A DNA stretch of 64,000 nt from Streptomyces avermitilis MA-4680 = NBRC 14893 (GTDB lineage Bacteria; Actinomycetota; Actinomycetes; Streptomycetales; Streptomycetaceae), in assembly GCF_000009765.2 (NCBI RefSeq), contig NC_003155.5, forward strand, positions 3,348,001 through 3,412,000, given 5' to 3'. Under the pieces are notes generated by a model. It saw only the letters and a program-made list of their open reading frames with translations. It had not been told where the DNA came from and did no database searches. How positions within the stretch are numbered: position 1 is the first letter of the stretch; the number at the start of each line of letters is the position of its first letter. Of this stretch, positions 53,168-63,956 are shown piece after piece. The translations under genes were made by a program, and so were the position numbers.

Positions 53168-53854
53168 TCAGGCCGCCGTCGCCACTCCGGCCGCGAAGTC
53201 GATGCGGTTCAGTACGTCCGCCGCCGTGCGGTCCATCAGGATCGCCGAACCACAGCCCTCGGGCAGATTCCCCTTCTCCACCGAGCGCAGCAGGTGACCC
53301 GCCGCCTTGCGGTGCCTGAGGAACGCGTAGCGCGAGACGCCCCGGCCGCGCTCGCGCTGCCCGTCCAGCGCGGTGCCCACCGTGACGTCGAGGAGCAGCA
53401 GGTGCAGCGTGCCGCCGCGGCGGCGGGCCTCGCGGGCGAGCCAGCGGCGCACCCAGGCCTGCGTACCGCAGTCGTGCACGACGACGCCCGCGCCGGAGCG
53501 CAGCGCGCGGCGCAGTCCCGCGTAGTGGGCCAGCCGGACCAGCGGCCGGTAGACCGCGTACGGCAGGAAGCCGGCCAGCCGGGTGTCCCAGCGGTCGCGG
53601 GTGTCCTGGGAGTCGACACGGGCGCCCCGCACCGCCCGGCGCATCAGCGTCGACTTGCCGCTGCCGGGCAGGCCGGTGACCACGACGAGATCGGCCGCGC
53701 CGAAGGTGAGTCCGTGCGGGCTGCGGCCCGCGCGGTCACGCAGGTCGCGGACGACGGCCGCCGGCTGCGGGCCGCACGCGTCCCGGGCCGGTACTCCGGG
53801 CTGCTCGGGCAGCGCGATGCCCGAGGTCGTCGCGTACGCCGTAATCCTCTTCAC
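53168..53854 (-). CDS. P-loop (AAA/kinase-like) ATPase
   Basis: 228 residues from GTG 53854 (VKRITAYATTSGIALPEQPG). Walker A VVTGLPGSGKSTLMRRA near residue 65, then an Arg-rich middle, and the segment LHLLLLDVTVGTALDGQRERGRGVSRYAFLRHRKA, like the lid region of small-molecule kinases of the zeta-toxin/ChloramphenicolP type. Substrate unknown. It is divergent from the glycine-riboswitch transcript. Confidence 0.82.
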   Translation of the reverse strand: MKRITAYATTSGIALPEQPGVPARDACGPQPAAVVRDLRDRAGRSPHGLTFGAADLVVVTGLPGSGKSTLMRRAVRGARVDSQDTRDRWDTRLAGFLPYAVYRPLVRLAHYAGLRRALRSGAGVVVHDCGTQAWVRRWLAREARRRGGTLHLLLLDVTVGTALDGQRERGRGVSRYAFLRHRKAAGHLLRSVEKGNLPEGCGSAILMDRTAADVLNRIDFAAGVATAA

Positions 53855-54035
53855 CGTGATCGTCCTCCCCAGTGGGTCTGGAGTCCCATCCCCGTCGAGT
53901 GTAAAGAGAAGGTAATGCGCGATGCCTCTCGTTTCCGTACTCGGAGTGCCACAGGCCGGTTACAGATGCGGCCCTGCCGCGCGCGGACGATGCGTGCAAT
54001 GATGTGCCCGCCAACTGCATACCGGCCGCTTGAAT

Positions 54036-54236
54036 CCGCGCGGGAGAGTTCCGGGTACGTGTGCCCGGACGCCGAAGGAGCAAGTCCCTCCCTTGAATCT
54101 CTCAGGCCCCGTTACCGCGCGGGCGAGGCACATCTGAAAAGCGGGCCGCTGTCCAGTGGCTCCACCCAAGGTGCAAGCCAGTGACCCGTGACGGTCATGG
54201 CGAACCTCTCAGGTTCCGATGACAGATGGGGAGGAA
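54036..54236 (+). promoter_or_regulatory. tandem glycine riboswitch upstream of gcvT
   Basis: Two glycine aptamers in a row. Aptamer 1 (about 54036-54120): GGGAGAG, then GCCGAAGGAGCAA and ATCTCTCAGG. Aptamer 2 (about 54121-54236): CACCCAAGGTGCAAGCC, then CCTCTCAGGTTCC and GACAGATGGGGAGG. These are the conserved cores of the glycine riboswitch class, followed 33 nt later by the gcvT start. It should switch on glycine breakdown when glycine is abundant. I see no separate terminator, so control of translation start is possible. Confidence 0.93.
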
Positions 54237-54269
54237 CGACCTCGCCGTCATGCCTTGGGAGCACCACCG

Positions 54270-55388
<1,119 letters not shown>

Positions 55389-55533
55389 CACTGGGCACGT
55401 CTTCCCCGCCTCACCGGGCACGTCTTCTCTGATCACCGAGCGCGTTCTCCCTGATCAACGACAGTCCCCCGGGCATGCCCACCAGCAGTCCCCCGTTCAC
55501 CACCACTCCCCCGCGTACAGGAGAATTCACGCC

Positions 55534-55911
55534 ATGAGCAACCCCCAGCAGCTGCGCTACAGCAAGGAGCACGAGTGGCTGTCGGGCGCCGAGGACGGCG
55601 TCTCGACGGTCGGCATCACGGAGCACGCGGCCAACGCGCTCGGCGATGTCGTGTACGTCCAGCTCCCGGAGGTCGGTGACACGGTGACCGCGGGCGAGAC
55701 CTGCGGCGAGCTGGAGTCGACCAAGTCGGTCAGCGACCTGTACTCCCCCGTGACGGGCGAGGTCGTCGAGGCCAACCAGGACGTGGTGGACGACCCGTCG
55801 CTGGTGAACTCCGCTCCGTTCGAGGGTGGCTGGCTGTTCAAGGTACGCGTCGCGGAGGAGCCGAAGGACCTGCTCTCCGCGGACGAGTACACCGAGTTCT
55901 CCGGCTCTTAA
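55534..55911 (+). CDS. gcvH: glycine cleavage system H protein (lipoyl carrier)
   Basis: 125 residues ([22 protein letters not shown]). The lipoyl attachment site is Lys64 in [15 protein letters not shown]. It shuttles the aminomethyl group between P, T and L proteins. 145 nt after gcvT, with no strong hairpin in the gap, and 13 nt before glyA. Confidence 0.97.
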   Translation: MSNPQQLRYSKEHEWLSGAEDGVSTVGITEHAANALGDVVYVQLPEVGDTVTAGETCGELESTKSVSDLYSPVTGEVVEANQDVVDDPSLVNSAPFEGGWLFKVRVAEEPKDLLSADEYTEFSGS

Positions 55912-55924
55912 GGATCCGTATCTG

Positions 55925-57187
55925 ATGTCGCTTCTGAACACGCCTCTGCACGAGCTCGACCCGGACGTCGCCGCCGCCGTCGACGCCGAGCTGAACCGTC
56001 AGCAGTCCACCCTCGAGATGATCGCCTCGGAGAACTTCGCTCCGGTCGCGGTCATGGAGGCCCAGGGCTCGGTCCTCACCAACAAGTACGCCGAGGGCTA
56101 CCCGGGCCGCCGCTACTACGGCGGCTGCGAGCACGTCGATGTGGTCGAGCAGATCGCCATCGACCGGGTCAAGGAGCTGTTCGGCGCCGAGCACGCCAAC
56201 GTCCAGCCGCACTCGGGCGCCCAGGCCAACGCGGCCGCCATGTTCGCGCTGCTCAAGCCCGGCGACACGATCATGGGTCTGAACCTCGCGCACGGCGGGC
56301 ACCTGACCCACGGCATGAAGATCAACTTCTCCGGCAAGCTGTACAACGTGGTCGCGTACCACGTGGACGAGACCACCGGCCAGGTGGACATGGCCGAGGT
56401 CGAGAAGCTGGCCAAGGAGTCCAGGCCGAAGCTGATCGTGGCCGGCTGGTCGGCGTACCCGCGCCAGTTGGACTTCGCCGCGTTCCGCCGGATCGCGGAC
56501 GAGGTCGGCGCGTACCTGATGGTCGACATGGCGCACTTCGCCGGCCTGGTGGCGGCGGGTCTGCACCCGAACCCCGTGCCGCACGCCCATGTCGTGACCA
56601 CGACCACGCACAAGACGCTGGGCGGCCCGCGCGGTGGCGTGATCCTGTCGACGGCCGAACTGGCCAAGAAGATCAACTCCGCGGTCTTCCCGGGTCAGCA
56701 GGGTGGTCCGCTGGAGCACGTGATCGCCGCCAAGGCCGTCTCCTTCAAGGTCGCCGCCTCCGACGACTTCAAGGAGCGCCAGCAGCGCACGCTGGACGGC
56801 GCCCGCATCCTGGCCGAGCGTCTGGTCCGGGACGACGTCAAGGCCGTGGGCGTGGACGTCCTCTCGGGCGGCACGGACGTGCACCTGGTCCTCGTCGACC
56901 TGCGCGACTCCGAGCTGGACGGCCAGCAGGCCGAGGACCGCCTCCACGAGGTCGGCATCACGGTCAACCGCAACGCCATCCCGAACGACCCGCGCCCGCC
57001 GATGGTGACGTCCGGCCTGCGCATCGGTACGCCGGCCCTCGCCACCCGCGGCTTCCAGGCCGCGGACTTCACCGAGGTCGCGGACATCATCGCCGAGGCG
57101 CTGAAGCCGTCCTACGACGCGGACGCCCTCAAGGCCCGGGTGACGGCACTGGCGGACAAGCACCCGCTGTATCCCGGTCTGAAGTAG
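55925..57187 (+). CDS. glyA: serine hydroxymethyltransferase
   Basis: 420 residues from ATG 55925 ([22 protein letters not shown]). PLP enzyme that interconverts serine and glycine with folate one-carbon units. PLP Lys230 in [19 protein letters not shown]-binding [30 protein letters not shown]. Cotranscribed with gcvTH, so glycine can be turned into serine as soon as one-carbon units are made. Confidence 0.97.
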   Translation: MSLLNTPLHELDPDVAAAVDAELNRQQSTLEMIASENFAPVAVMEAQGSVLTNKYAEGYPGRRYYGGCEHVDVVEQIAIDRVKELFGAEHANVQPHSGAQANAAAMFALLKPGDTIMGLNLAHGGHLTHGMKINFSGKLYNVVAYHVDETTGQVDMAEVEKLAKESRPKLIVAGWSAYPRQLDFAAFRRIADEVGAYLMVDMAHFAGLVAAGLHPNPVPHAHVVTTTTHKTLGGPRGGVILSTAELAKKINSAVFPGQQGGPLEHVIAAKAVSFKVAASDDFKERQQRTLDGARILAERLVRDDVKAVGVDVLSGGTDVHLVLVDLRDSELDGQQAEDRLHEVGITVNRNAIPNDPRPPMVTSGLRIGTPALATRGFQAADFTEVADIIAEALKPSYDADALKARVTALADKHPLYPGLK

Positions 57188-57196
57188 TTCATCCCT

Positions 57197-57236
57197 CGGG
57201 GCACCGTGCACACTGGGACGTGAGCGCGGTGCCCCG
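57197..57236 (+). terminator. hairpin downstream of glyA
   Basis: CGGGGCACCG (57197-57206) pairs with CGGTGCCCCG (57227-57236) over a 20-nt loop, just after the glyA stop. It may end most transcripts before sdaA or act as a partial terminator. Confidence 0.65.
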
Positions 57237-57294
57237 CCCCTTGGGCCGGTCCGGTCGGGCCCCCCTTGTTCCACCCCCGTTTTGAGGAGTCACC

Positions 57295-58662
<1,368 letters not shown>

Positions 58663-58781
58663 ACCCGCCTGCGCGCCGCCGTTCACAGGGTCATGGTTTC
58701 CGTTCCCGGGCGGGATCACTCGTGCAAAGGTGGGTACAGGCATCAACTCCTGTACCCCCACCCGCACTTCAGGGAGCCCCC

Positions 58782-59336
58782 ATGCTGCGAGGCATCGACG
58801 TGAGCGCGTACCAGTCGTCCGCGTACGACACCGACGGCCTCTCCTTCGTCTTCATCAAGGCGACGGAGGGCCGTTCGTACGTCAACCCGAAGCTGACGGC
58901 TCAGGTGAAGACGGCTCGCGACGCCGACTGCGTGGTCGGTTTCTACCACTTCCTGTGGCCCGGCAACATCACGGCCCAGGCCGAGTACTTCGTGAGCAAG
59001 GCTCCGGAGAAGGCGGGCGACCTGCTCGCCGTCGACTGGGAGACGACGGGCGACGGCACCCACGCGACGAACGCCGAGAAGGACCGGTTCATCCGCGAGC
59101 TCAAGGAACTGCGGCCGAATCACCGTGTGGTCCTGTACACGAACCGGAATTTCTGGCTGAACATCGACACCACCTCGTACGCGGGTGACGGGCTCTGGAT
59201 CGCCGACTACGTCACCGCGGGCAAGCCGCGCATCAAGGCGAAGTGGCGTTTCCACCAGTACACCGATCACCCCGTGGACAAGGACGTCGCGGACTTCGAC
59301 ACCCTCGCCGACCTGCGGGACTGGGCCACCCCATAG
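58782..59336 (+). CDS. GH25 lysozyme-like muramidase without signal peptide
   Basis: 184 residues from ATG 58782 ([17 protein letters not shown]), GGGAG about 5 nt upstream. GH25 motifs: GIDVSAYQ (Asp6), [19 protein letters not shown], and the catalytic Asp/Glu of [10 protein letters not shown]; ends [17 protein letters not shown]25 enzymes cut the MurNAc-GlcNAc bond. The start of the enzyme domain is residue 3, so there is no Sec or Tat signal; export would need another route, such as a holin, type VII or lysis. Confidence 0.88.
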   Translation: MLRGIDVSAYQSSAYDTDGLSFVFIKATEGRSYVNPKLTAQVKTARDADCVVGFYHFLWPGNITAQAEYFVSKAPEKAGDLLAVDWETTGDGTHATNAEKDRFIRELKELRPNHRVVLYTNRNFWLNIDTTSYAGDGLWIADYVTAGKPRIKAKWRFHQYTDHPVDKDVADFDTLADLRDWATP

Positions 59337-59346
59337 GCTGCCCGGT

Positions 59347-59886
59347 ATGGGTGGGACAGTGGCTGCGGTGAGCAGCAACGGGACGTACACGTTCACCAAG
59401 CCGAACCGGGAAAGCATCACGCTGCTCGCCGGGCTGGGGGTCGAGGGCGATGTGCACGCCGGTGTGACCGTCAAGCACCGGTTCCGGATGCGAAAGGATC
59501 CTTCGCAGCCGAATCTGCGCCAGGTGCACCTGATGCACGAGGAACTCTTCGAGGAGCTGCGCGGCGCCGGATTCACCGTCGCGGCCGGGGAACTCGGCGA
59601 GAACGTCACCACCCGGGGCATCGATCTGCTGGGGCTGCCGACCGGTGCCCTGCTGCACATCGGGGACGAGGCCGTCGTCGAGGTCACGGGGCTGCGGAAT
59701 CCCTGCGCCCAGATCGACACCTTTCAGAAAGGCCTGCTCAAGCAGGTGGTGGGCAGCGACGACGGTGCCGTCGCCTTCAAGTCCGGGATCATGAGCGTCG
59801 TGCGGGCGGGCGGGGTGGTGCGGCCCGGGGACTCGATCGAGGTCGAGTTGCCGGACGGGCCGCACCTGCCGCTCCGGACCGTCTGA
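59347..59886 (+). CDS. MOSC-domain protein
   Basis: 179 residues (MGGTVAAVSSNGTYTFTKPNRES). MOSC domain: GLGVEGDVHAGVTVKHR, LRQVHLMHEELFEEL, LGENVTTRGIDLLGLPTGALLHIG, and the conserved Cys in LRNPCAQIDTFQKG. MOSC domains carry sulfur or bind molybdenum cofactor (as in MoCo sulfurases and mARC-type enzymes); the substrate here is unknown. It follows the GH25 gene by 10 nt, probably by chance of packing. Confidence 0.88.
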   Translation: MGGTVAAVSSNGTYTFTKPNRESITLLAGLGVEGDVHAGVTVKHRFRMRKDPSQPNLRQVHLMHEELFEELRGAGFTVAAGELGENVTTRGIDLLGLPTGALLHIGDEAVVEVTGLRNPCAQIDTFQKGLLKQVVGSDDGAVAFKSGIMSVVRAGGVVRPGDSIEVELPDGPHLPLRTV

Positions 59887-59938
59887 CGTCAGGCAGGCCG
59901 CGGCGGCCGGCGCCGGACGGTCCGCGCGTCCCGCGGCG

Positions 59939-60601
59939 TCACGCGCGGAAGTCCGCCGGACGCTCCGGGGACGCCTCCGCCAGTGCCTTCGTCACCGCGT
60001 CGCGGCCCTCCTGGAGGCCGTAGACCGGGGTTCCCGGCTGCTGGCGCCAGGACTCGTCCAGGGTGCCCGCGTCGACCGTGTCGAAGCCGAGTTCGTCGAT
60101 CAGGTCCCGTACGACCTGCTTCGCGGCCGCGTCGTCGCCCGCGACCGGGAGGGCCAGGCGGTCCGGGGCGCCCGCAGGCCGCGCGCGGTCGAGGATGTCC
60201 TGGGCGTAGGTGCCGTTGAACGCCTTGACGACGGTGTGACCGAGCTGCCGGGCGGTCCAGCGGCTCTCCGTCAGGCCCTCGTCCTCGATCGCGTCGATCT
60301 TCCCGTCCCGCTGCCGCGGGTAGTAGTTGCCGGTGTCGATCACGGCCACGTCGTCCGCGGCGCCGTCGAGGATCCCGGAGGGCAGGTCCGGTACCGCCTT
60401 CAGGGGGATCGTGACCACGACGACCGCCGCGCCGCGCGCCGCCTCCTCGACCGGCACGGGCGTCGCCCCGGTCTCCTCGGCCAGTGCGGTGAGGGTCCCC
60501 GGTCCGCGCGAATTGGCCACGGAGACGTCGTGGCCGAGGGCGGTGAGCCGCCGGGTGAGGTTGCCGCCGATGTTGCCCGCGCCGATGATGCCGATCTTCA
60601 T
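59939..60601 (-). CDS. NADPH-dependent F420 reductase-like (NAD(P)-binding) protein
   Basis: 220 residues from ATG 60601 (MKIGIIGAGNIGGNLTRRLTAL), with GGAAGGG about 8 nt upstream. N-terminal Rossmann GAGNIG, then VANSRGPGTL (the SRG motif binding the NADP phosphate), VVVTIPLKAV, VVKAFNGTYAQDIL. This is the YqeC/F420-dependent NADP reductase-like group (F420_oxidored). May reduce a ketone or imine rather than F420. A perfect 11-bp inverted repeat lies in its 5' region, suggesting it is inducible. Confidence 0.88.
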   Translation of the reverse strand: MKIGIIGAGNIGGNLTRRLTALGHDVSVANSRGPGTLTALAEETGATPVPVEEAARGAAVVVVTIPLKAVPDLPSGILDGAADDVAVIDTGNYYPRQRDGKIDAIEDEGLTESRWTARQLGHTVVKAFNGTYAQDILDRARPAGAPDRLALPVAGDDAAAKQVVRDLIDELGFDTVDAGTLDESWRQQPGTPVYGLQEGRDAVTKALAEASPERPADFRA

Positions 60602-60614
60602 GACAGGCCCTTCC

Positions 60615-60648
60615 GGAGTTGACGCTCCTGATGAGAGGCGTCAACTCC
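60615..60648. promoter_or_regulatory. perfect 11-bp inverted repeat, probable operator
   Basis: GGAGTTGACGC (60615-60625) and GCGTCAACTCC (60638-60648), spaced by 12 bp, 14-47 bp upstream of the reductase start codon. It includes a TTGACG (-35-like) on both strands. The size fits a MarR/HxlR or TetR-type dimer site. No regulator gene is adjacent. Confidence 0.65.
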
Positions 60649-60687
60649 CGGGACGTACGGGCTATTCCACGGCGTACGGCATCCGGG

Positions 60688-60754
60688 TGACGGGTGCCGG
60701 GCGACGGGTGCCGGGCGACGGGCGACGGGCGACGGGCGACGGGCGACGGGCGAC
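60688..60754. repeat. GGGCGAC heptamer array
   Basis: Six perfect tandem copies of GGGCGAC (60713-60754), preceded by two copies of the longer related unit CGACGGGTGCCGGG starting near 60689. The array lies in the 229-bp gap between the reductase operator and the EF-hand gene, which otherwise shows no gene. Confidence 0.85.
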
Positions 60755-60786
60755 GCCATCCTGCCTCTTCGCCGGCAGGCATGCCG

Positions 60787-60820
60787 AAGGGGCGCCCGCC
60801 GAACCCGGTGGGCGCCCCTT
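60787..60820 (-). terminator. EF-hand gene terminator
   Basis: AAGGGGCGCCC (60787-60797) pairs perfectly with GGGCGCCCCTT (60810-60820), 10 nt past the EF-hand stop codon. Confidence 0.8.
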
Positions 60821-60830
60821 TCCGTGCGAC

Positions 60831-61043
60831 TCACTTGTTCAGGTGGGTCCAGAACTCGTCGAACGAGAGGACCTTGTCCCCGTTGAGGTCGCGGCTGGCG
60901 ATGATGGCCGATGCCACCGACTCCGTGACGTTCCAGTCGCCACCCTGGGCCAGGGCGGTCTTGAACTCGGCGGCCGTGATAAAGCCGTCACCATCCGTAT
61001 CGATCCGCTCGAACTGCTTGCGTGCTTCCTCGACGTCCGCCAC
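60831..61043 (-). CDS. two-EF-hand calcium-binding protein
   Basis: 70 residues (MADVEEARKQFERIDTDGDG...). Loop 1, residues 15-26 (DTDGDGFITAAE), is canonical: Asp/Asp/Asp, Gly20, Ile22, Glu26. Loop 2, residues 52-63 (DLNGDKVLSFDE), keeps Asp/Asn/Asp and Glu63 but has Lys at the usual Gly position. A single EF-hand pair with no signal peptide, so cytoplasmic. Calcium affects spore germination and aerial growth in Streptomyces and several EF-hand proteins are known there; target unknown. Confidence 0.92.
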   Translation of the reverse strand: MADVEEARKQFERIDTDGDGFITAAEFKTALAQGGDWNVTESVASAIIASRDLNGDKVLSFDEFWTHLNK

Positions 61044-61093
61044 CGGATCCGCCCCTTTTCTCGTACCTTGCTGTCCTACTGACGCAGGTCAGA

Positions 61094-62020
61094 TTAACGG
61101 CCCGGCCGAGCCCTCAGTGCGGCGACCACCCAGCCGAACTCCTCCCGGTGCGCGGGCAGGGGTCCGCCGCCCTTCACCACGGCGAGCAACTCGCGGTATC
61201 GGGCCACCCGGTCGTTGGACGTGGCCTCCAGCCGTTCCAGCACGGCGGCCCGGTCGGCGGCCCCGTCGGCCTCGCCGAGCAGCTCCCGCAGCACCTCCTC
61301 CGCCTCCGGCGCCTCGGGGGCGATCCCCCGCTGCCGCGCGTCGGCCGCCAACTGGACGAGGCGCCTGACGAACCACAGGGAAGCGCCGGCCGGGCTGTCG
61401 TGACCGCGGTCGGCCGCGTTGAACTCGGCCGCCGCCCGCATCTGCGCCCGGAACTCCGGGTCCTGCAACAGTTCGACCAGCTCCACCCAGGCGTCCACCT
61501 GCTCGGGCGTGGGCTCGTCCGGCAGGTCCACGGCGGTGTTCCGCATCCGCTCGCGGATCACCGGATCCGCCGTGTCGAGCCCGCGGAACATCTCGTCCGC
61601 GAACTCCTCCAGAATCCGCCTCCGCTCGGCGGCCGACAGTCGCGCCAGCTTGTTCATCAGTGTCATCTCCTCTGCGGTCGAACCGCGTCGCGCCACGGTC
61701 GACAGCACCGCCCGGGTCACCTTCAGCGCACGGATCTGCGCGTCCAGCGCCGTCACATGCGTGGCCGCCACCTCCGCGACCGTCGTCTCGCCGGCCAGCA
61801 CCTCGCGCACGTCGTCGAGGCCGAGGCCCAACTCCCGCAGGGTGCGGATGAGTTCGAGCCGGGCCACGGACCCGGCGTCGTACAGCCGGTAGCCGCCCGA
61901 GGAGCGCGTGACCGGTGGCAGGGCGCCCTCGTCCGACCAGTAGCGGATGGTGCGCACCGACAGGCCGGTGCGCCGCGCGAGCTGTCCGATGGTGAACAGT
62001 CCGGTGCCGTCATCGATCAT
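61094..62020 (-). CDS. MerR-family transcriptional regulator
   Basis: 308 residues from ATG 62020 (MIDDGTGLFTIGQLARRTGLSVRTIRYW). N-terminal MerR winged HTH (residues 8-75; YWSDEGALPPVTRSSGGYRLYD), then a dimerisation helix (VTALDAQIRALKVTRAVLSTVA) and a long helical C-terminal effector domain (about 150 residues) with no Cys cluster, so a multidrug/small-ligand type rather than a metal sensor. The promoter has the MerR-type 19-bp spacer with a dyad in it and gives a probably leaderless mRNA. Divergent from a GNAT gene. Confidence 0.93.
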   Translation of the reverse strand: MIDDGTGLFTIGQLARRTGLSVRTIRYWSDEGALPPVTRSSGGYRLYDAGSVARLELIRTLRELGLGLDDVREVLAGETTVAEVAATHVTALDAQIRALKVTRAVLSTVARRGSTAEEMTLMNKLARLSAAERRRILEEFADEMFRGLDTADPVIRERMRNTAVDLPDEPTPEQVDAWVELVELLQDPEFRAQMRAAAEFNAADRGHDSPAGASLWFVRRLVQLAADARQRGIAPEAPEAEEVLRELLGEADGAADRAAVLERLEATSNDRVARYRELLAVVKGGGPLPAHREEFGWVVAALRARPGR

Positions 62021-62027
62021 GTCTGCG

Positions 62028-62058
62028 AGTCTGGGCCTTCCAGCGGGTGGAGACTCAA
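62028..62058 (-). promoter_or_regulatory. MerR-type promoter and operator
   Basis: Minus strand: TTGAGT (complement of 62053-62058), 19-bp spacer, CAGACT (complement of 62028-62033). Within the spacer is the dyad CTTCCA-GCGGG-TGGAGA (62037-62053). A 19-bp spacer with a dyad is the classical MerR-activated promoter. The -10 ends 7 nt before the ATG at 62020, predicting a leaderless transcript. Confidence 0.6.
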
Positions 62059-62076
62059 GCGGGGAGAAGGGGCGGA

Positions 62077-62793
62077 ATGACGGACGCTCTGCGGGACATT
62101 CTGGACGCGGCGGCCCGAGGGGTCTTCCCGCCCGCCGACGGCGGCATCACCGTCGTACCCCAGCACTCCCACCGTGACGCCGGTGTCCTCGCCTTCACCG
62201 CGCACTCCGTCGTCTTCACCGACGAGGACCCCGCCTGGGTGTACGACACCCTGCGCGCACTCGACTGCGACGCGCTCGCGGCGACGATGAACCCGCGGTT
62301 CCTGGCCGCGTTCATGGAGCGCACGGGCCGTACGACCGACACCATCGACCTGATGACGGTTGCCCCGCCGCTGCCGGACGGCCCTCCGCTCGCGCTGAGG
62401 GAGATCGACGATCCCGGCCATCCCCGGGCCGTCCGGGCGCGCACGCGGCGGGACGGCATACGGGTGTGGGCCGCCGACGGGGGCGTGCTCGTCCTGGGGC
62501 GTGGGATCGGGGGGCGGTTGGAGGCCGCGGTCGAGGTGGACGAGGACGTACGGCATCGGGGGCTGGGGCGGACGCTCGCCACGGCGGCGCGGCACCTGGG
62601 CGGCGGCGAACCGGTGTGGGCGCAGGTGGCCGCGGGGAACGCCCGCAGTGCGCGGGCGTTCCAGGCGGCGGGCTATCGACCGGTGGGCGCGGAGGCCCTG
62701 CTCAGCGCGTCGCCCCAGTCGCCCCAGTCGCCTCAGTCGCCCCAGTCGCCTCGGTCGCCTCAGCGGAAGATGCCCGTGTGGCCCAGTGAGTAG
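62077..62793 (+). CDS. GNAT N-acetyltransferase with Ser-Pro-Gln tail
   Basis: 238 residues from ATG 62077 (MTDALRDILDAAARGVFPPADG), GGGGAGAAGGGG upstream. C-terminal GNAT domain (about residues 100-205) with acetyl-CoA motif VEVDEDVRHRGLGRTLATAA and WAQVAAGNARSARAFQAAGYRP. The last 30 residues are SPQ repeats from six 9-bp units (62710-62763) and run 34 nt into the end of the convergent propeller gene. Divergent from the MerR gene, so may be its target. Substrate unknown. Confidence 0.87.
   Translation: MTDALRDILDAAARGVFPPADGGITVVPQHSHRDAGVLAFTAHSVVFTDEDPAWVYDTLRALDCDALAATMNPRFLAAFMERTGRTTDTIDLMTVAPPLPDGPPLALREIDDPGHPRAVRARTRRDGIRVWAADGGVLVLGRGIGGRLEAAVEVDEDVRHRGLGRTLATAARHLGGGEPVWAQVAAGNARSARAFQAAGYRPVGAEALLSASPQSPQSPQSPQSPRSPQRKMPVWPSE
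62710..62763. repeat. six 9-bp repeats encoding Ser-Pro-Gln, at the propeller stop codon
   Basis: Units of TCGCCCCAG or TCGCCTCAG (one variant TCGCCTCGG). The last unit contains the stop codon of the convergent propeller gene (complement of 62760-62762). Confidence 0.85.
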
Positions 62794-63956
62794 CGGCCGG
62801 GCTGTGGGTAGACCGCGAGCCCGTGCGGGCCGCTGCCGACCTTGATGCGGGCGAGCTGGACACCGGTGCGGGTGTCGATGGCGTACACCTCGGAGTTGTA
62901 GCGGCCGGACAGCCACAGCACCTTGCCGTCCGCCGAGACGCCGCCCATGTCGGGGCTGCCGCCGCCCGGCAGGTTCCACTTCTTGGTCAGCCTGTCCTCG
63001 GCGAAGTCGAAGACGGAGATGGTGCCCTCGCCGCGGTTGGAGATGTACATCTCGCGCGAGTCGCGGCTGACGTACAGGCCGTGGCAGCCCTTGCCGGTGT
63101 GCAGGAACCTCGGCTCGCCGAACGTGTCGCCGTCCAGGACCCACACGCCGTCGGCCATCATGTCGGCGACATAGAACTTCTTGCCGTCGGGCGAGATCTT
63201 GACGTCCTGCGGCATGGCGCCGTCGAACGGGAGCTTCTGCTGCCCGATCACCTTCATCCGCTCCGTGTCGACCTTCAGCAGCTCGCCGCTGAACTCGCAC
63301 GACACGATGAAGTAGCGGCCGTCGAGCGAGAAGTCGGCGTGGTTGACGCCGTAGCAGCTGACCGGCACGGTCTTCATCCGCTTCATGGTGTGCGCGTCCC
63401 GGAAGACCAGCTCACGGTCGAGGGAGGCCATCACGATCGCGTACGTGCCGTTGGGCGTGAAGTACAGGTTGTACGGGTCGTGCACGTCGACGGCCTTGCC
63501 CACCTCGCCGGTCTTCGGGTCGATGGGGGTGAGGGAGTTGCCCCTGTCGTTGTTGACCCACAGCGTCTTCATGTCCCAGGACGGGACGACGTGCTGGGGC
63601 TGGGCGCCGACCGGGATCGTCTCGATGACCTCGTAGGTGCTCGGGTCGATGACGGTGACGGTGTTGGAGTTGGTGTTGGGGACGTAGACCCGCGACGGGA
63701 AGTCCTTGACCACGGGGGAGAGCCTGCCGGGGCGGTCGGCGGCGTAGACGTCCTTCGGGTCGAGTACGGGCGGCATGCCGGGCAGGCCGTCGACCACCGG
63801 CTTCTTCTCGGCGGGGGGTACGGCGGCCTTGGTGGCGAGGGCCTCGTCCGCCCGGTCCCTGGAGTCGCCGTCGCAGCCCGCCAGCAGGGCGAGGGACACG
63901 AGGGCGGCGCCGGCGGCCAGGGTGCGCCTGAGGTGCTTCTCGATGGGGTGGTGCAT
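62760..63956 (-). CDS. YncE-like beta-propeller lipoprotein
   Basis: 398 residues from ATG 63956 (MHHPIEKHLRRTLAAGAALVSL). Lipobox LLAGC, lipidated Cys28. YVTN/NHL-type seven-bladed propeller: repeats such as RVYVPNTNSNTVTVIDPSTYEVIETIPVGAQP, DVKISPDGKKFYVADM, KGCHGLYVSRDSREMYISNRGEGTISVF, GGVSADGKVLWLSGRYNSEVYAIDTRTG. Exposed outside the membrane; ligand unknown. Overlaps the upstream gene's stop by one base (TGATG), so it is translated with it. Confidence 0.9.
   Translation of the reverse strand: MHHPIEKHLRRTLAAGAALVSLALLAGCDGDSRDRADEALATKAAVPPAEKKPVVDGLPGMPPVLDPKDVYAADRPGRLSPVVKDFPSRVYVPNTNSNTVTVIDPSTYEVIETIPVGAQPQHVVPSWDMKTLWVNNDRGNSLTPIDPKTGEVGKAVDVHDPYNLYFTPNGTYAIVMASLDRELVFRDAHTMKRMKTVPVSCYGVNHADFSLDGRYFIVSCEFSGELLKVDTERMKVIGQQKLPFDGAMPQDVKISPDGKKFYVADMMADGVWVLDGDTFGEPRFLHTGKGCHGLYVSRDSREMYISNRGEGTISVFDFAEDRLTKKWNLPGGGSPDMGGVSADGKVLWLSGRYNSEVYAIDTRTGVQLARIKVGSGPHGLAVYPQPGRYSLGHTGIFR

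Noticed and set aside
60688..60754. Possible CRISPR array
   Set aside because: The units are contiguous 7-mers with no spacers and no cas genes nearby.
60598..60834. 78-codon frame through the GGGCGAC array
   Set aside because: Composed of repeat-derived Arg/Pro/Val/Ala units; not a gene.
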